A DNA stretch of 64,000 bases from Hermatobates lingyangjiaoensis (lineage: Eukaryota > Arthropoda > Insecta > Hemiptera > Hermatobatidae): positions 1-64,000 of the forward strand of contig JAPFBL010000551.1 in NCBI GenBank assembly GCA_026182355.1. The letters are read 5' to 3'. Of the stretch, positions 11,786 through 25,800 are shown piece by piece. A program made the translations under genes and the position numbers. The notes under the pieces are model-generated. The model ran no database searches. It was not told where the DNA came from and worked only from the letters and a program-made list of their open reading frames with translations. Positions within the stretch are counted from its first letter, which is position 1. The number at the start of each line of letters is the position of its first letter.

Positions 11786-14700
11786 TAAAAGAAACGGTCC
11801 AGCGGACTTTTTTAAATAAATTAAATTCAAAACGAAGGAAACACACAGAAAGACACAGACATAACTCACATCGATATTTCGACTATCGTCGTCATCAGGA
11901 GGTGTGAAGAGCGAAGAGTCCCGTAGGAAGGCAGGGCGGTGAGTCACCGCCATGTTCTTTATTACATGTTCATATATACATTTTACTGTCTTTTGTTGAA
12001 TACATGAAGATATAAACAAAAAGTTGGTTTATTACGATTGAGGAAGTGTTTTTTGATGTTTTGGTTTTGAATATATTTGAGTGTTTTTGTTGATCTGTTG
12101 TATGCGTTTTGCTTGTGTGGACAAGAGGAGTGTACTGACTGATAGAGCTGAGGCAGGAGATGACGACTTGAAGGCCATTGTTGAGAACTGCCTGCTGCAA
12201 AGTCGGCACTTCAGTGCTGCACACGATGAAGCTGCAGATGAAGCAGCCTGCAGACTTCACTGTAGCTGACTCAGCCATCGCCAGGCAGCCTGTTGCTGAA
12301 CAAGTCATAAGACAATCATTCAAAATATAAATACCATACTATGCTGGAATACAGTATAAACTATATGAATGCAGTCGATTCCGGTTAATTGGGACACATC
12401 GGGACCGAGGCGTTTTGTCCCAATTAAACGAATTTCACTTTTTTTTTTTAAATTCATTTGATTGGTTTTAGGAACAATGCCATTAAGCATCGTAAGGGGG
12501 GGGGGGGGGGGGTGTTTTGCCGCTGCACTGGCTCGGATGGAAAAGATAGCAAATGTGAACATGGGGCAGCTGCGGATTTTGAAAACACGGGTATCGGGTT
12601 CAGAAAGAAGCTGCCTTTCTGGCTTTCCCGGGATTTAAAAGGGGGGTGGTGTTTGTTTTGCCGCTACACCGGCTCGGTTAAACCGGAACTCAGTTAAAAC
12701 ATACTCGGTTAATCAGGACTCTACTGTACTAAAATCTTAAATTTACTGTCCCAATTAAGCGGAATGTTGTCCCAATTAAACATACAAATTTACAATTGTA
12801 GTTCATAGTTTGGTTTCTGTTCTTTGGTATTTGTCCCAAATAAGCGGCTGTCCCAATTAAGCAGTGTCCCAATTAAACGGAATCCACTGTATATACAATG
12901 TAGTGCAGAGGTGAAACAACTAATTTTGCCACCCGGGGCTATCGTGAGATTGGCGCCCTTAAGGGGTGATCGTAGGATTTAGGCCCCCCGGGTGGTCCTA
13001 AAATGTGACCCACCACCCCACCCCATCAGGAGCTGACGGAAGATTTGCTACCATCGGGGGACAGCCGTAATCCCCCCCCCCCCCGGGAAGGAGGTTAAAC
13101 ATTTGCGCCTCCAATCCAGGGAGGGAGAGGTTTAATATTTGCGTCCCCCGAGTTGGTCGTAAAATTTGGATTACTGGTATTGCTCTTTCTTGTTATTAAG
13201 ACATGAAAACAAAGATTGTTATATGACCCAAGCTTTTGATATCGTATTCTTAACATGATTCAAGAGCAAGTCCAAACCTAAACGTAATAAAACTAACGTA
13301 TTAATAACCTTATTTTTTAATAAATATATATTCATATATTGTTTGCACTAAAACGATGTATGGATATTAAACTAAGAGTTACTTGTTATAACTAAGGTTA
13401 TAAAATAAATAATTACGATAAAACAGATGACCGAAATTTGATTGACTCATGGAGAATAAACTCCAATATATACCCTTGATATATACTATTATATAAATCA
13501 GTGGTTCTCAACGTGGTCCACATGGAACCCCAGGGGTCCACAGAGGATTACTGGGGGTCCATGAGAAAAGTAGTATTCTGAAGGTCCATGACACGTGGTT
13601 AGGGCTCTATGTTAAGTTTAAATGAATTTATCAGCAAACCAAAAATAAATCAAAGCGTAGTAAGCTTTGGCTGTACAATATTCAAACATAATTAAAATAT
13701 AAGGCCTAATATCCTCGTCAGTTTGTTAAAATATTCCAATGTTTTAAAATTTTCTATTGCACTTCTCTTTATGGTACATTCAAAATTGATTCTGTTACAA
13801 TTTATTTCAGGGTACTTTATAAAATGTTAATAAAGAAATATTTTGTTATTGTTTTAAAAACATTTTTGTATTTCGGCATGCATTGTAGATGTAATGAAAT
13901 TATTTCATAATTAACGATATTCATTTACCTAAAAACAAATATTTATTTATAATTTTGTATAATTATGTTTTTTAAGTATCCGGGGGAGTGGGGGTCCACA
14001 AGTAGTTTTTAGGGGGTCCACAAGTAGCTTTTAGGGGGTCCACAAGCAAACAAAGGTTGAGAACCCCTGATATAAACGGAACGTCTTCCTGTACGGTATC
14101 TGTCTCTAGGCTTTAATTGCTACCTACTAATGAGCTGTATCAAATCGATTATTAGGCATATCGATTACTGTAATTACAGCTACAATTCAAAGTCATCCTA
14201 ATTAGGCAGCATTATAATTCATTCTGAAATGAATACGTCATCATGACAGCACATATCTTCTTAATAGCATTTAGAAGAGCACGCCAAGTTAAATAATCCA
14301 TATTTTTCATGTGCATTACGTCATGTGCATACATGAAAACGAAGGTTTAGGACTTCACAAAACTATTTCGATAGAACATTCAAATTCTGTATCTGAATTC
14401 ATTTATTTTAAATTATTTCTTTAATATTTGCGTATTTTTAAACTTCAGTGCAAAGTGGTTTCTACATAAATAATAATAATCAGATATCTTTATTTATATA
14501 GAAATAATTTTTAAAAATTTTTGGTTATTCAACAAATTGATTTTCAACACATTTGAACACCACTTTTGTGTAGTTCTACTTCCCAGAAAACCAGAAAATA
14601 AAATAAAATAAAGCGAGCCTCAGAAACAAAACGATTAAAATTATGTGCGATAAATTAATAAGTCACATACTTAATAAACTTGACACAACATTCATTGAAT

Positions 14701-16776
14701 GTTAGGTGGTACAAAGTTCCTTTAATCTTCATTGTGTGGCATCACAAAGGTCCAAAGTTATGCTTATATGTGTTCCTTTGTAGAAAAGCCTCTGCAACCT
14801 AAAGGGTTGCCTACTACTACCCGAGGGCCTGGGTCTTTAGTCTGGATTTTTTAGGCCCGACCTTACCACTACTCACTAACCCTAGACGATTCTGAAAGCC
14901 TGAGGGCAGCAGTGATTTAAACAGACTAAAACAGACTAGTTATACTCCCAAGACTAAAACTAAACACAGGACACAGTTAGTACAAGATGAATACCATAGA
15001 CCAGCAGAGGTGCAGCAGCCTGAGGACAAGAGCTGAAGAGTCTTGGACGCTTCTTTGCCAGGCTAGTACCCAGAGCAAGGAAGCCTTGAGTGGCGTCTGG
15101 GTGGAGATTAGGGGGCAACGCCAGAGTCGAGACGGCCACCGATACAAACACTTCTCTCAGACCTTTCTTCTTCGTTTCGTCTTCACCACGGAACAGCATA
15201 AGCACCTGAAACCAGTCAAAAATGTACAATGTAAGGAATATATTGTACTCACTATACTGAATGCAAAATATGGTCAGGTGGTGATGCAGAGGCGGTAGTG
15301 TTAGTTTTGAAGATGAGGTGTTCAAATCCTATAAAAAAAAGAGTTCAAATCTTGAACCTATAAAAACAGTTCAAATCTTGAACCTATAAAAAATCGTTGA
15401 AATTTTAAATCAATAAAAAGGATCAACCTTGAACCATTAAAAAAAATTCAAATCTCGAAGCAGTAAAAAAACGTTGAAATCTTAAATCAATAAAAAGGTT
15501 TAATCTTGAACCAAAAAAAAAAAAACATTCAAATTTGTACCAGTAAAAACATTGAAATCTTAAATCAATAAAAAGGTTTAATCTTGAACCTACAAAAAAA
15601 ATTCAAATCTTGTACCAGTAAAAACACTGAAATCTTAAATCAATAAAAAGGTTTAATCTTGAACCTACAAAAAATATTCAAATCTTGTTCCAATAAAAAA
15701 ACGTTGAAATCTTAAATCAATAAAAAGGTTTAATCTTGAACCTATAAAAAGTATTCAAATCTTGTACCAGTAAAAAAACGTTGAAATCTTAAATCAATAA
15801 AAAGGTTTAATCTTGAACCAATAAAAAAATTCAAATCTTGTAACAATAAAAAAATTTCAAATTTACCTATAAAAAGGTTCACGTCAGAACCTATAAAAAA
15901 TTATAATCTTGAACCTATAAAATGGTTCAAAACTTGAATCTATAAAAAAAATCAAATTTTGAACCAATAAACAATAGGTTCAAATCTTTAACCAATAAAA
16001 AAAAATTCAAATATTGAACCTATAAAGTGCTTGACATATGGTACCTACATATAAAAAAATTGAGGTCAAAACATGTAAATCTGTCAAAAAATTAAAATAA
16101 AATATTTTCTATATTACTGTAATTTACATATAGTAAAGTCAAAATGTCAAGTCTTGATTAAAGAATCATTAAAGGGGATTTTAAAAATAAATGTGATTAT
16201 ACTAGGATTGGCTTGACTTACATTGCGAAAAAGCTCGATAGCTGCAGTATTGGGCTGCGCCCTGTAGCAAGTGAGAACTAACTGAAGAACACGTTCTAAG
16301 ATGGGCTCCACCTTCTCAAGGAGATTGACAACAACGTTCTTGATGCAGGTACACACCTCCTGTACGAAACATCAATGACATTATATACATATAAATGATC
16401 AAACCACAATAAGAAATGCGAAAACAAGACTAAGTTTATATATATATATAAAACAGATTCAATAATATATCGACCGTTTGATAGAATATAAGTGTTCTCT
16501 AATCGGGGTTTGGTCAATTTTCCAGGATAAAAAATCAAACTCTCATTGTCAACGTTTCGGTTCTATTTAAAACCTTTTTCATAGGCCTACAAACAAAGGA
16601 TAATAAGAAATTACATATCAACAAATGTTGATATGTGATTTCTTATTATCCTTTGTTTGTAGGCCTATGAAAAAGGTTTTAAATAGAACCGAAACGTTGG
16701 CAACGAGTTTGATTTTTTATCCTGGAAAATTGACCGAACCCGATTAGAGAACACACCTATATATATATATAATATA

Positions 16777-16821
<45 letters not shown>

Positions 16822-19800
16822 CAATTAAAATAAGCAGTGACACATAAACAGAAACACAACAAAGACTCACTTTTCAATATTTCGACCGTAATGGCGGTCG
16901 AATATTGAAAAGTGAGTCTTTGTTGTGTTTCTGTTTATGTGTCACTGCTTATTTTAATTGTTATTTGTCCTGCCGGACCGTTTTTCGTTTATCATGGTAT
17001 ATATATAATGTATATAAAGATTTCACATAAACACGTGAAATAACAATCAATCATCAAACAACAATATGAAATGGGAAACAAGACTAAGATCTTTAAACCG
17101 TAACAAGCGGACTTCGTCAGAGTCAAAAACCCAACTGAAACACTAGATGCAGAAAACATCTGGTGAGGGGTTGAGAAGAGTGGGAGAGAAGTGTGGTATT
17201 TTAAAAGTATGGAAGTGCAGGAAAGGACAAATGTCCAGAAAGGGATGTTTGGTGGAAACAAAGGAGTTCAGTAAGAAAGAGTAAAAAACTATCCGCTAGC
17301 TGTCAACCCTCTTAGAAGAGGCTATTGCCCTCGTAACGAAAGTATCTAGTTTGAAGAGACCGTTACTAATGTTTATAATATTTGATTTATTAAATTTAAT
17401 TAGAGACGATTCAATAATATTTCTTAACAACATTGATTTTTCATGGGTAATAAATTTAGCTCCTGTCCAATCAATATGATGATTTTCATTTTTTATATGC
17501 GAGAATAAGGCACTACTTTTCTCCTGTCTACTTACGTTGTATTGGTGTTGTTTTACACGTGTCTTTAATGATTTACCAGTTTGACCAATATAAATTTTAT
17601 GGCAATTTTTGCACGGAATTGTATATATACCACCGGAGTCCAATTCGCTGGGAGAGTTTTTTATCAACATATTGCCCACGTTATTACGATTAGAAAACAC
17701 TATATTAAAGTTTATACTATAAAGTTTAAACACTATATCTACGATAGTAGAGGTATGACGGTTGATAATAATATCTAACATAATTATAATTATATAATGT
17801 ATATAATTTAATTTTTTTTTTACCTACCACAATTATATTATGATCTCCAATACAAAATTGAGCAGTACTAGTAAACACTGGCATCAACATTTCCAGGGCA
17901 ATCAAGGCTGGAGGGTCAACACTGACTTGCTCCGTATACAGAGTTACCAACAACTGACCAATCATCTGTAATGTACATTCAATTTCCCTTCTTCTTGGCT
18001 TGTCTAATTGATTGGAGGGAATTATTTGATTCTGTAGATGTGATATTTGCTGATTCAACAGTGGGTTTAAATTCCTTATCAATTCGTCATAAGGCATCAG
18101 AGATAATAGTTTACCCATGGAGTACAAAAGACGGCAGAGTTCATTGTGTCGAAGGTGGTTTTTGTTTATTACTTCCTGAAACAAAAAAAAAATTTAGAAA
18201 AACATTTGTAGCAATTTTCTAAAGTCATTAAGATTTAAAAACCAAAATTTATAATTAAGGTTTATTCATTATATGAGCCGCTTATTTTGAAAGTGGCCTA
18301 ATTCCATTTATGTTAAAATCGAGATATTTAAGGGTTTGCGTTTTACAAAATTTAAAAATATTGTCATTTTATTTATCAACTAATTTTTGTTATAAAAATT
18401 CTTAGTAATTTTAAATAAATTTTGTACAATTTGCTGCAAAAGGTAAAGATAACGTAAAAATGTAATTATTTAAATAGCTAGCTAAATTTTTTTGCAAAAT
18501 GGAATTAGGCCACTTTCAAAATAAACGGCTCATACTCGTATATACAGTATATATGATGTAATTTTTTTTTGAGGTTTGAGGTCCAATGATTTTAAACTAG
18601 TCATTTTGCCGACGTTTCGACATATATTTATGTCATCTTCAGGGCTACAACATGATTGTTTTACAATTAGCACTACTATTACTACTATTTGGTAATTTAT
18701 TACATTTTAATATGTACAGTAACAAAGAGGAATTTATTGATAAATCAGCTATTACGACTATGGATTATTTTGTTATACATTGACATAAGGATATTGTTAT
18801 AATTATTCTATTGCTTTAGAATTATTGCATAAGTATAGAGATCACTATTTGATTACCTTGGAAATCTGTTTATGTTGCAGCATTCTTATTTAATACTGTT
18901 TCATGATGGCTACTATTTGTTTTCTGGGAGATTTCTTTACGGTTATGTTCTCTTTTGCTTGTTTGAGTACCCAGTGTTATATAATATATATATATATATA
19001 TATTATATATATACACAGTATATATATAATATAAATTAGTATATAATAATATATGTAATATATGAAATTTTGTTTTGAAATACGAGTGAAATGTGAGATA
19101 CGAGGGACAGCCAATTGTAGTATCAGGTCATTTATAAATATGTACATTTATTTTTTCCACGATGCCACCTACGGCCCACTCAGTTCTCAGTTTACCTGTG
19201 AAAAATGGAAGATCTTGGGAATGTGGGAGAGCGTTTCATAGTTCGTGGCAAAGAAACACCCCGAAAAAGTTGCAACTGGTCGTACATCGGATCTATTTAA
19301 TGAAACTTATTATATAGTCTATATAGTATATAGTCTATATAGGGGCCAAGTTAGATCAGTGGTTACTGTAATCGCCTCTGGGCTGGTAGTCGGGGTTCAT
19401 TCTCCACCTCACCCTCGATTTATTCACGCAGGAGGTGAATAAATCTGAGTACGTCGTCCCTCGGAGAGGACATTAAGCCGTCGGTACCGAGCCTGTACGA
19501 TGCCAATATCAAGTACTCGTTAAAGATCCATACTCAAAATGCACTTGAGTAAAGCAAAATTTACAACTCCCAATGTAGAATCTGTAGAATCACCGATCAA
19601 ACAAAACGCCAGCAAATGGCTGAAGTTATCACCCACTAGGGTATAGGTTTAAACAAAAAAAGAAAAAAGTCTATATAAGTCACGACGCAAAAAATTTTTT
19701 CTCCTAACTTACAAACCATGGGATTTTAAAATAATAATTGTTACTTATAACTGTTATCAAATCTGACAAATATAAACTTTTGGGTTAAAATCAACACGTT

Positions 19801-22800
19801 TATTATAAATTTTGTGGGTTTCATTTATTCTGGGACACCCTTGTATTTCGATTATTCGATTGCATCTTGAACTTAATATGTTGATTTCATTATAACATTA
19901 GGTTAGGTTAGGTTACAATGGCCGTCCCGAGAGAGAATACACATAGGCCGCAAGCCGGCCCCTTGTGATACCACAAAGAGGAATTGGGGGCTATTCTCTC
20001 CCGTCACTGGTCCACTTGAACCATTTCGAGAGAACAATAAATCTAGACAGATCCCTGATACCAGTGGATGCTAAGTTCTCAAGATTGTCAAAGAAATATT
20101 CTCCTAGTGCTTCTTTCCTTCTTTGAGCCAGACCAGGACATTGACAGAGAAAGTGAGAAATTGTCTCTTCCTCTTCCTCGTTCTGACATGCCCTGCAAAA
20201 ATCCCTCGCCTCCAATCCTAATCTGGTGGCGTGTCTACCTACGAGCCAGTATCCCGTTCATTATAACATTACTTATATATTACAAAATATATTTCTTTTA
20301 CTTTTGATACTTTACATTTATTTTATACTTTTGCTTGTTTTTTTTATTGTTTAAACCGATCCCCTGGCGGGTGATAAACATCAGCCCTTAGGGTCGTTTT
20401 TGTTTGATAGGTGATTCTACATTAGGAGTATTCAGTTTTGCCCCTAACTCAAATGTATTTAGTGCAGGGATCTTTAACGAGCACCTGGCATTGTACAGGC
20501 TTGGGACCGATGGTTGAACGTCCTCTCTGAGGGACGACGTACTCAGATTTATTTATCTCCCGCGTGAATAAATCGAGGGACATGTGGGGATAGAACCCCG
20601 GACTACCAGCCCAGAGGCGAGTATGTTAACCATTGAGCTAACCTGGCCTCTAGGTCAGGGACTAATAACAGCAGTCTAAAATTAGATCGTTGATACTAAT
20701 TCCATGAAAATAAATATTTTGATGACTTTTTGTAATTTTGAAGGTTATGTTATGGCACAACCAGCTCAGAGGTGAGTACGTTAACCACTCTGCTAACCTG
20801 GCTCCCATTGGAATATTACTTATAAAATATATTTCTTTTATTTTTGATACTTTACATTTATTTTCTACTTTTGCTTGGCTTCTATAAACTGCTTTGATAC
20901 TGCTATTTCAAACTCATGTCCATACAGCTAATGCATCCTAAATCCAGTTGGTTTTTTAGTATACTCCAAAGAATATGAATTGCTTATAAAGAAAGAACAA
21001 ACCTGACAAGACGTGAAGAGAGGACCTGCAAGAGGCTTAAGGGACAAAGTACACTCCCTTGTGATGTCCTTAAGGGCCATAGAGGCGGAGGTGGCCGTGT
21101 CTAAAGACTGGAGCCCTGTCACTAGCCTGGAGACGAGGAGAGGGAGGAGGGTGTGGTGTTCGGCAAGCCACTCGGAGTAACTGCCTGGAGAGCAAAAGAA
21201 AGGTACACTATAAGGAAAAGACGCCTTTGAGGAAAGGTAGTTAGTGCTAGGGCTACAAATACAGTCGTATTACATAATATGCAGTCGAGATAAGAAAACA
21301 TTTATACATATATATATATATATGATTCATTGCCATGGTGACCAATAGGAGAGTAGAGTTAGTAGGTCCATGAGTGCGGTCCCAGTTACCGGCTGCCCAG
21401 CAAAGCCTCCGTTATTCCGTCAATTGGTATAGAGGTTGCACAGTCTCTCTGTGATATAAGATTATTGGCAGAAAACATAAGCCTCACTTTGCAGTGAACT
21501 CCTGTTCCCTATCTATTTCTGATTTTTTTGGTGGTTGGGTGTTGGATTTGTCTATTGTCTGCTACGGATATTGATATCATTTTACTTAATACTCTCATTC
21601 GTCTTCTATGAAAAGTAGCCTTTGTCTTCATGTCAATGGGGGTACAGGTTGCACAGTCCTCTTGATTAATAGATGTTGACACTCGACTCCAACTTCTTCA
21701 CATAGAGACCCCTTCGAGTTATTGGTTATGATGAATTTACGTTTCCTCTTCTGTTTGTTATAACGACTGTTCATATTACTATTGATGGATGGTTGGGTGA
21801 TGGTGGAGAATTTTGTATCGTGGTGTCCGCCTCCGCGAGGACCACCTCGGAAACCCCAAGTTTTGGGTGGCAAAAATTGGAGGTGACAAAAGGGCAACAC
21901 GTTAAATCGTCGGCCTGATTTGATCTTTTGGTGTAATGGCTGGAAAGCTAAGGTGCACAGCGATCAAAACAGATGGAGAATTTTTCACTGTTGACCTGGT
22001 GGTGGTATTTGCGACATGTTTCAACCATTCTCTGGTTATCTTCAGGCAAAGTTATGGCACAGACGTTGGTCCTTATATACTATTTTCTATGAGTTGTCCG
22101 GGGAAAGAAATATGATTCATTAGCACCATCTGGATATACATAAATACTTAAAATAAACTGTGACACATAGATAGAAACATAGAAAAGGACTCACTTTTCA
22201 ATATTTTGGCGGTTTTTCTCTGGAGCAAAAGTGAATTGACAGAGGGACGACAGTCAACTGAAGAACTCTCCGGTAAGAGGACTAAAGCAGTGCTACCACG
22301 AAGGAAAAAATAAAAAATAAACTAAGGGGTCGAGAATGAGAGAAATTTAAAGAAGAATAAAGGGGAAGAAAACAGAAAATATAAGAAATATATAAAAATA
22401 TTAATAAATTAAAAAAACTGTAAGAAAATAAAATAATAATAAAAAATTACTAAAATAAAATAAAAAATTATATATAATTTTAAAGCAAAAAAAACTAACG
22501 GTTTAAATTCAAGTCAGGTTTAGAACGTACTCCTAGGAACGTGCTCCAGGAGTCCCCCCAGTGGGTTTCCTCAGAAGCTTTTATATATATATATATATAT
22601 ATACTATATTTAAATTATAAATATATTGTAAATAAATGGTATATACATATATATTTAATGAATGTAACTATAATTAATATTAATTAACACACCTATGGCC
22701 TGGTTGAGGGTATTGACGACCCTAGAGTTGAGTAGATGCTCCGGTGGCTGGGAGGCCAGTAAGCCGAGAGGACTGTCTTTAAAAATGACTGCCTCTGAAA

Positions 22801-25800
22801 GAGCAAACGCCACATGGTACACAGCTTCGAGTTCCTGCCACGTGGCAGCCTCACGCATCCGCCTTGAGACAGACTCCACTAGGAACCCGCCCACGACTTT
22901 GTAACAGTACACCTAAAACAAACAGCCATCATCCAAATATCTTCTTAACAAATAATCATTTTCCTAGAACAAATACTATATTGTTCTTCTTTTGCTGGTC
23001 AGATTATTTTAAGTGTGATAAATACTAACAAAAAACCTAAAGATCCCAGTTGGGTGATGAATATCTCAGATCTGTTCTGAGAATCGCCCGAGACTTCGAT
23101 GCTACATTTAAAATTTGTGATCAACAATACTGTTCTCATTAAAAGAGTATGTTTATACTTCAATGACTTTTTTTTGTTTTTGTTTAATAAGTACTGTTCA
23201 CTAATGATGTTATTTATATTGCATCTTACGTTGAAATGGCCCACCTGTCAGATTTTTAAATCAATATGGCCCACCTGTCAAATTTTCAAGTTAATGTGGC
23301 CATAGAGTCAAAATAATTGCCCACCCCTGTGCTAGGCCACTGACTCACATCAATTATAAATATTATAAATAAAAAGATTTCACATAAACACGTGAAATAA
23401 CAATCAATGATCAAACCACAATAAGAAATGGGAAAACAATACTAAGATCTTTCAACCGTAACAAGCGGTCTTCGTCAGAGTCAAAAACCCAACTGGACAG
23501 TTTCAACATCAGGTGGTGCAGTATCACACTTTCAGCTATTGTTCTTCTTTTACTGGTTTTAATGAGAAAATTAATTTCTGATTAAAACATTAGTTAAAAA
23601 ACAAAATTAAATACTGAAAAACAAACATTTAGAAAAACGCAAAAACTTACATGTAAAGAATTAATAAAATAAGAAAACAAAGCAAGAATCAAACTTTTTA
23701 AAAAAAAGAAAAAAAAGGGACATTAAAGTATGGGCTCCCGCCCCCCGCAAGACCTTACCCCCCAATAAGTATTTATATAACTATAACCATCTTATTATCA
23801 TATACAACCATCCATCTTCTTATCTTAACATAACCCTTAACTCAAATAAATACTTATATACTATGTAATCTTATTGTTGCTATCCTTAACTCACCTACCA
23901 TAATCCATGTCCTTGCCTACTAACCAACACTATTATATACCATAAATACTTATATATGTGACACTTATTGCAGCAGCTACCATCCATAACGTATATTGAG
24001 ACCTCCTTTTACTATCCTATAAATACTTATTACTACAGACAACTCTTATCGTGAGATCCCATTGTTTACCATAGGCTCTACCCGTATGTTGTAGCCCCTT
24101 CGTTGGCACAGCATCCTCTCTAACTATTTCTTTTTAGTCTTCCTTAACTTACTCTGTCCATCTTACCTTTATTTATATGGCCATCCCCTTTAACTTACAT
24201 AAATACTTATTATAATTGTTGACTACTAACCCTTTAACATCTACTAGATCTAACTATACTTATATGACAGGACTATTCTACACCCCCTCCGGGATAAATA
24301 CTTATTAGAAAGGAGTGACAGAGACTGATTACTGGTCAGATTATTTAAGTGTGATAAATACTAACAAAAAACCTAAAGATCCCAGTTGGGTGATGAATAT
24401 GAAAACTAAATTTTCAGTTGGGTTTTTGACTCTGACGAAGACCGCTTGTTACGGATGAAAGATCTTAGTCTTGTTTTCCCATTTTCTTATTGTGGTTTGA
24501 TCATTTATAGATATTATGACGTAAACTTACCAAAGTATCAGCGATGTCTTGTCGGTAACATCTAAAAGTTTCTGTATCTTGTAGCGACAGTGGGGTGGCA
24601 TCTCTTGGATAACAGCATTTAACCATCAATATCTCAGCAAGCCTTTGATATGTAGGAACCAATAGCCGACGGGCCACTTCCAACTCAGAAGGCTCCAAAT
24701 TCGACATTTCCTCCTGAACGATATACCAAAAAGTGAAAGTCTGTTCACTATGAGTTTCTTCTGTGGGAAACTGTCCAGGCCCACTACTGCAGTCTATTAA
24801 GGATGATATTAGCTCTTCAACGAGGGGGCGGCGGTCAGCGTTGCATAATGTCTTTAGAAGAAGTGCTGTGTGTGACTCACCAAAGCCGACCAAAACCCGG
24901 TATATGTTCACCACCAGGTCCTGCAACAACCAGTACGTTAACAACAAACAAATCCCTCAACACAGAGTTACAAAACTATATACATATAAATACTGTGTGT
25001 TCTCTCATGTTACTGCCACAGCAACCTAACCTATATAGGTTTTAGGTTAGGTTGCAGTAGCAGTCCCACAAGGGAACACACGTAGGCCAAGCATTGGCCC
25101 TTTGTGATACCACACAATGAAGATTGATTCTACAGTGGGAGTCCTAAATTTTGCCTAACTCAAATGTATTTAGAGTAGGGATCTTTAACGAGTACCTGAC
25201 ATCGTACAGACTCGGGACCGACGGTTTAACGTCCTTCTCCGAGGGACGACGTAAGGGATTACGTAACCTATGTAATTCTAAATAACTAATTGTCGGCAAT
25301 CACTAATTCGGCAACTTTGGAACTGGGAAAGTACATGATTATCTATTGTTTCGAGATCTGTGATTGACTAACCAGAAATACAGAAAACCAAGTAGCTAAC
25401 CCTTTTATATATATAATGCTGTTCGTTTCTATTCCAATCTAGCTATCAGCACTCGAGTGCTATGACCACTCTATATTCAAAGGTTTGAGATTTTTTGAAG
25501 GTTTCTGGCCTAGATATTAAAAAAACTTCTTTGCCAACGTTTCGACATATATTTATGTCCTCCTCAGAGATAAAACATTGATACATTCAGCACAATTATT
25601 ACAACTACATTAGGTATATTGTTTATTATGTACTGTAATGATAACATATAGATTTTCACATTTAAGTATGGTTATGTATTATCATGTTTAGATACTCTAG
25701 TCTAGAGATCCAAATTTGCTTACCTGGGAAGTCTGTTTTGTTTTATTTTCTTCTTCATTTGTATTAATCTATTTTAACATATTAAATGACTACGGGAAAG

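Noticed and set aside
11141..11820. Open frames with long IYIYIYIY runs
   Set aside because: These are translations of (TA)n microsatellites.
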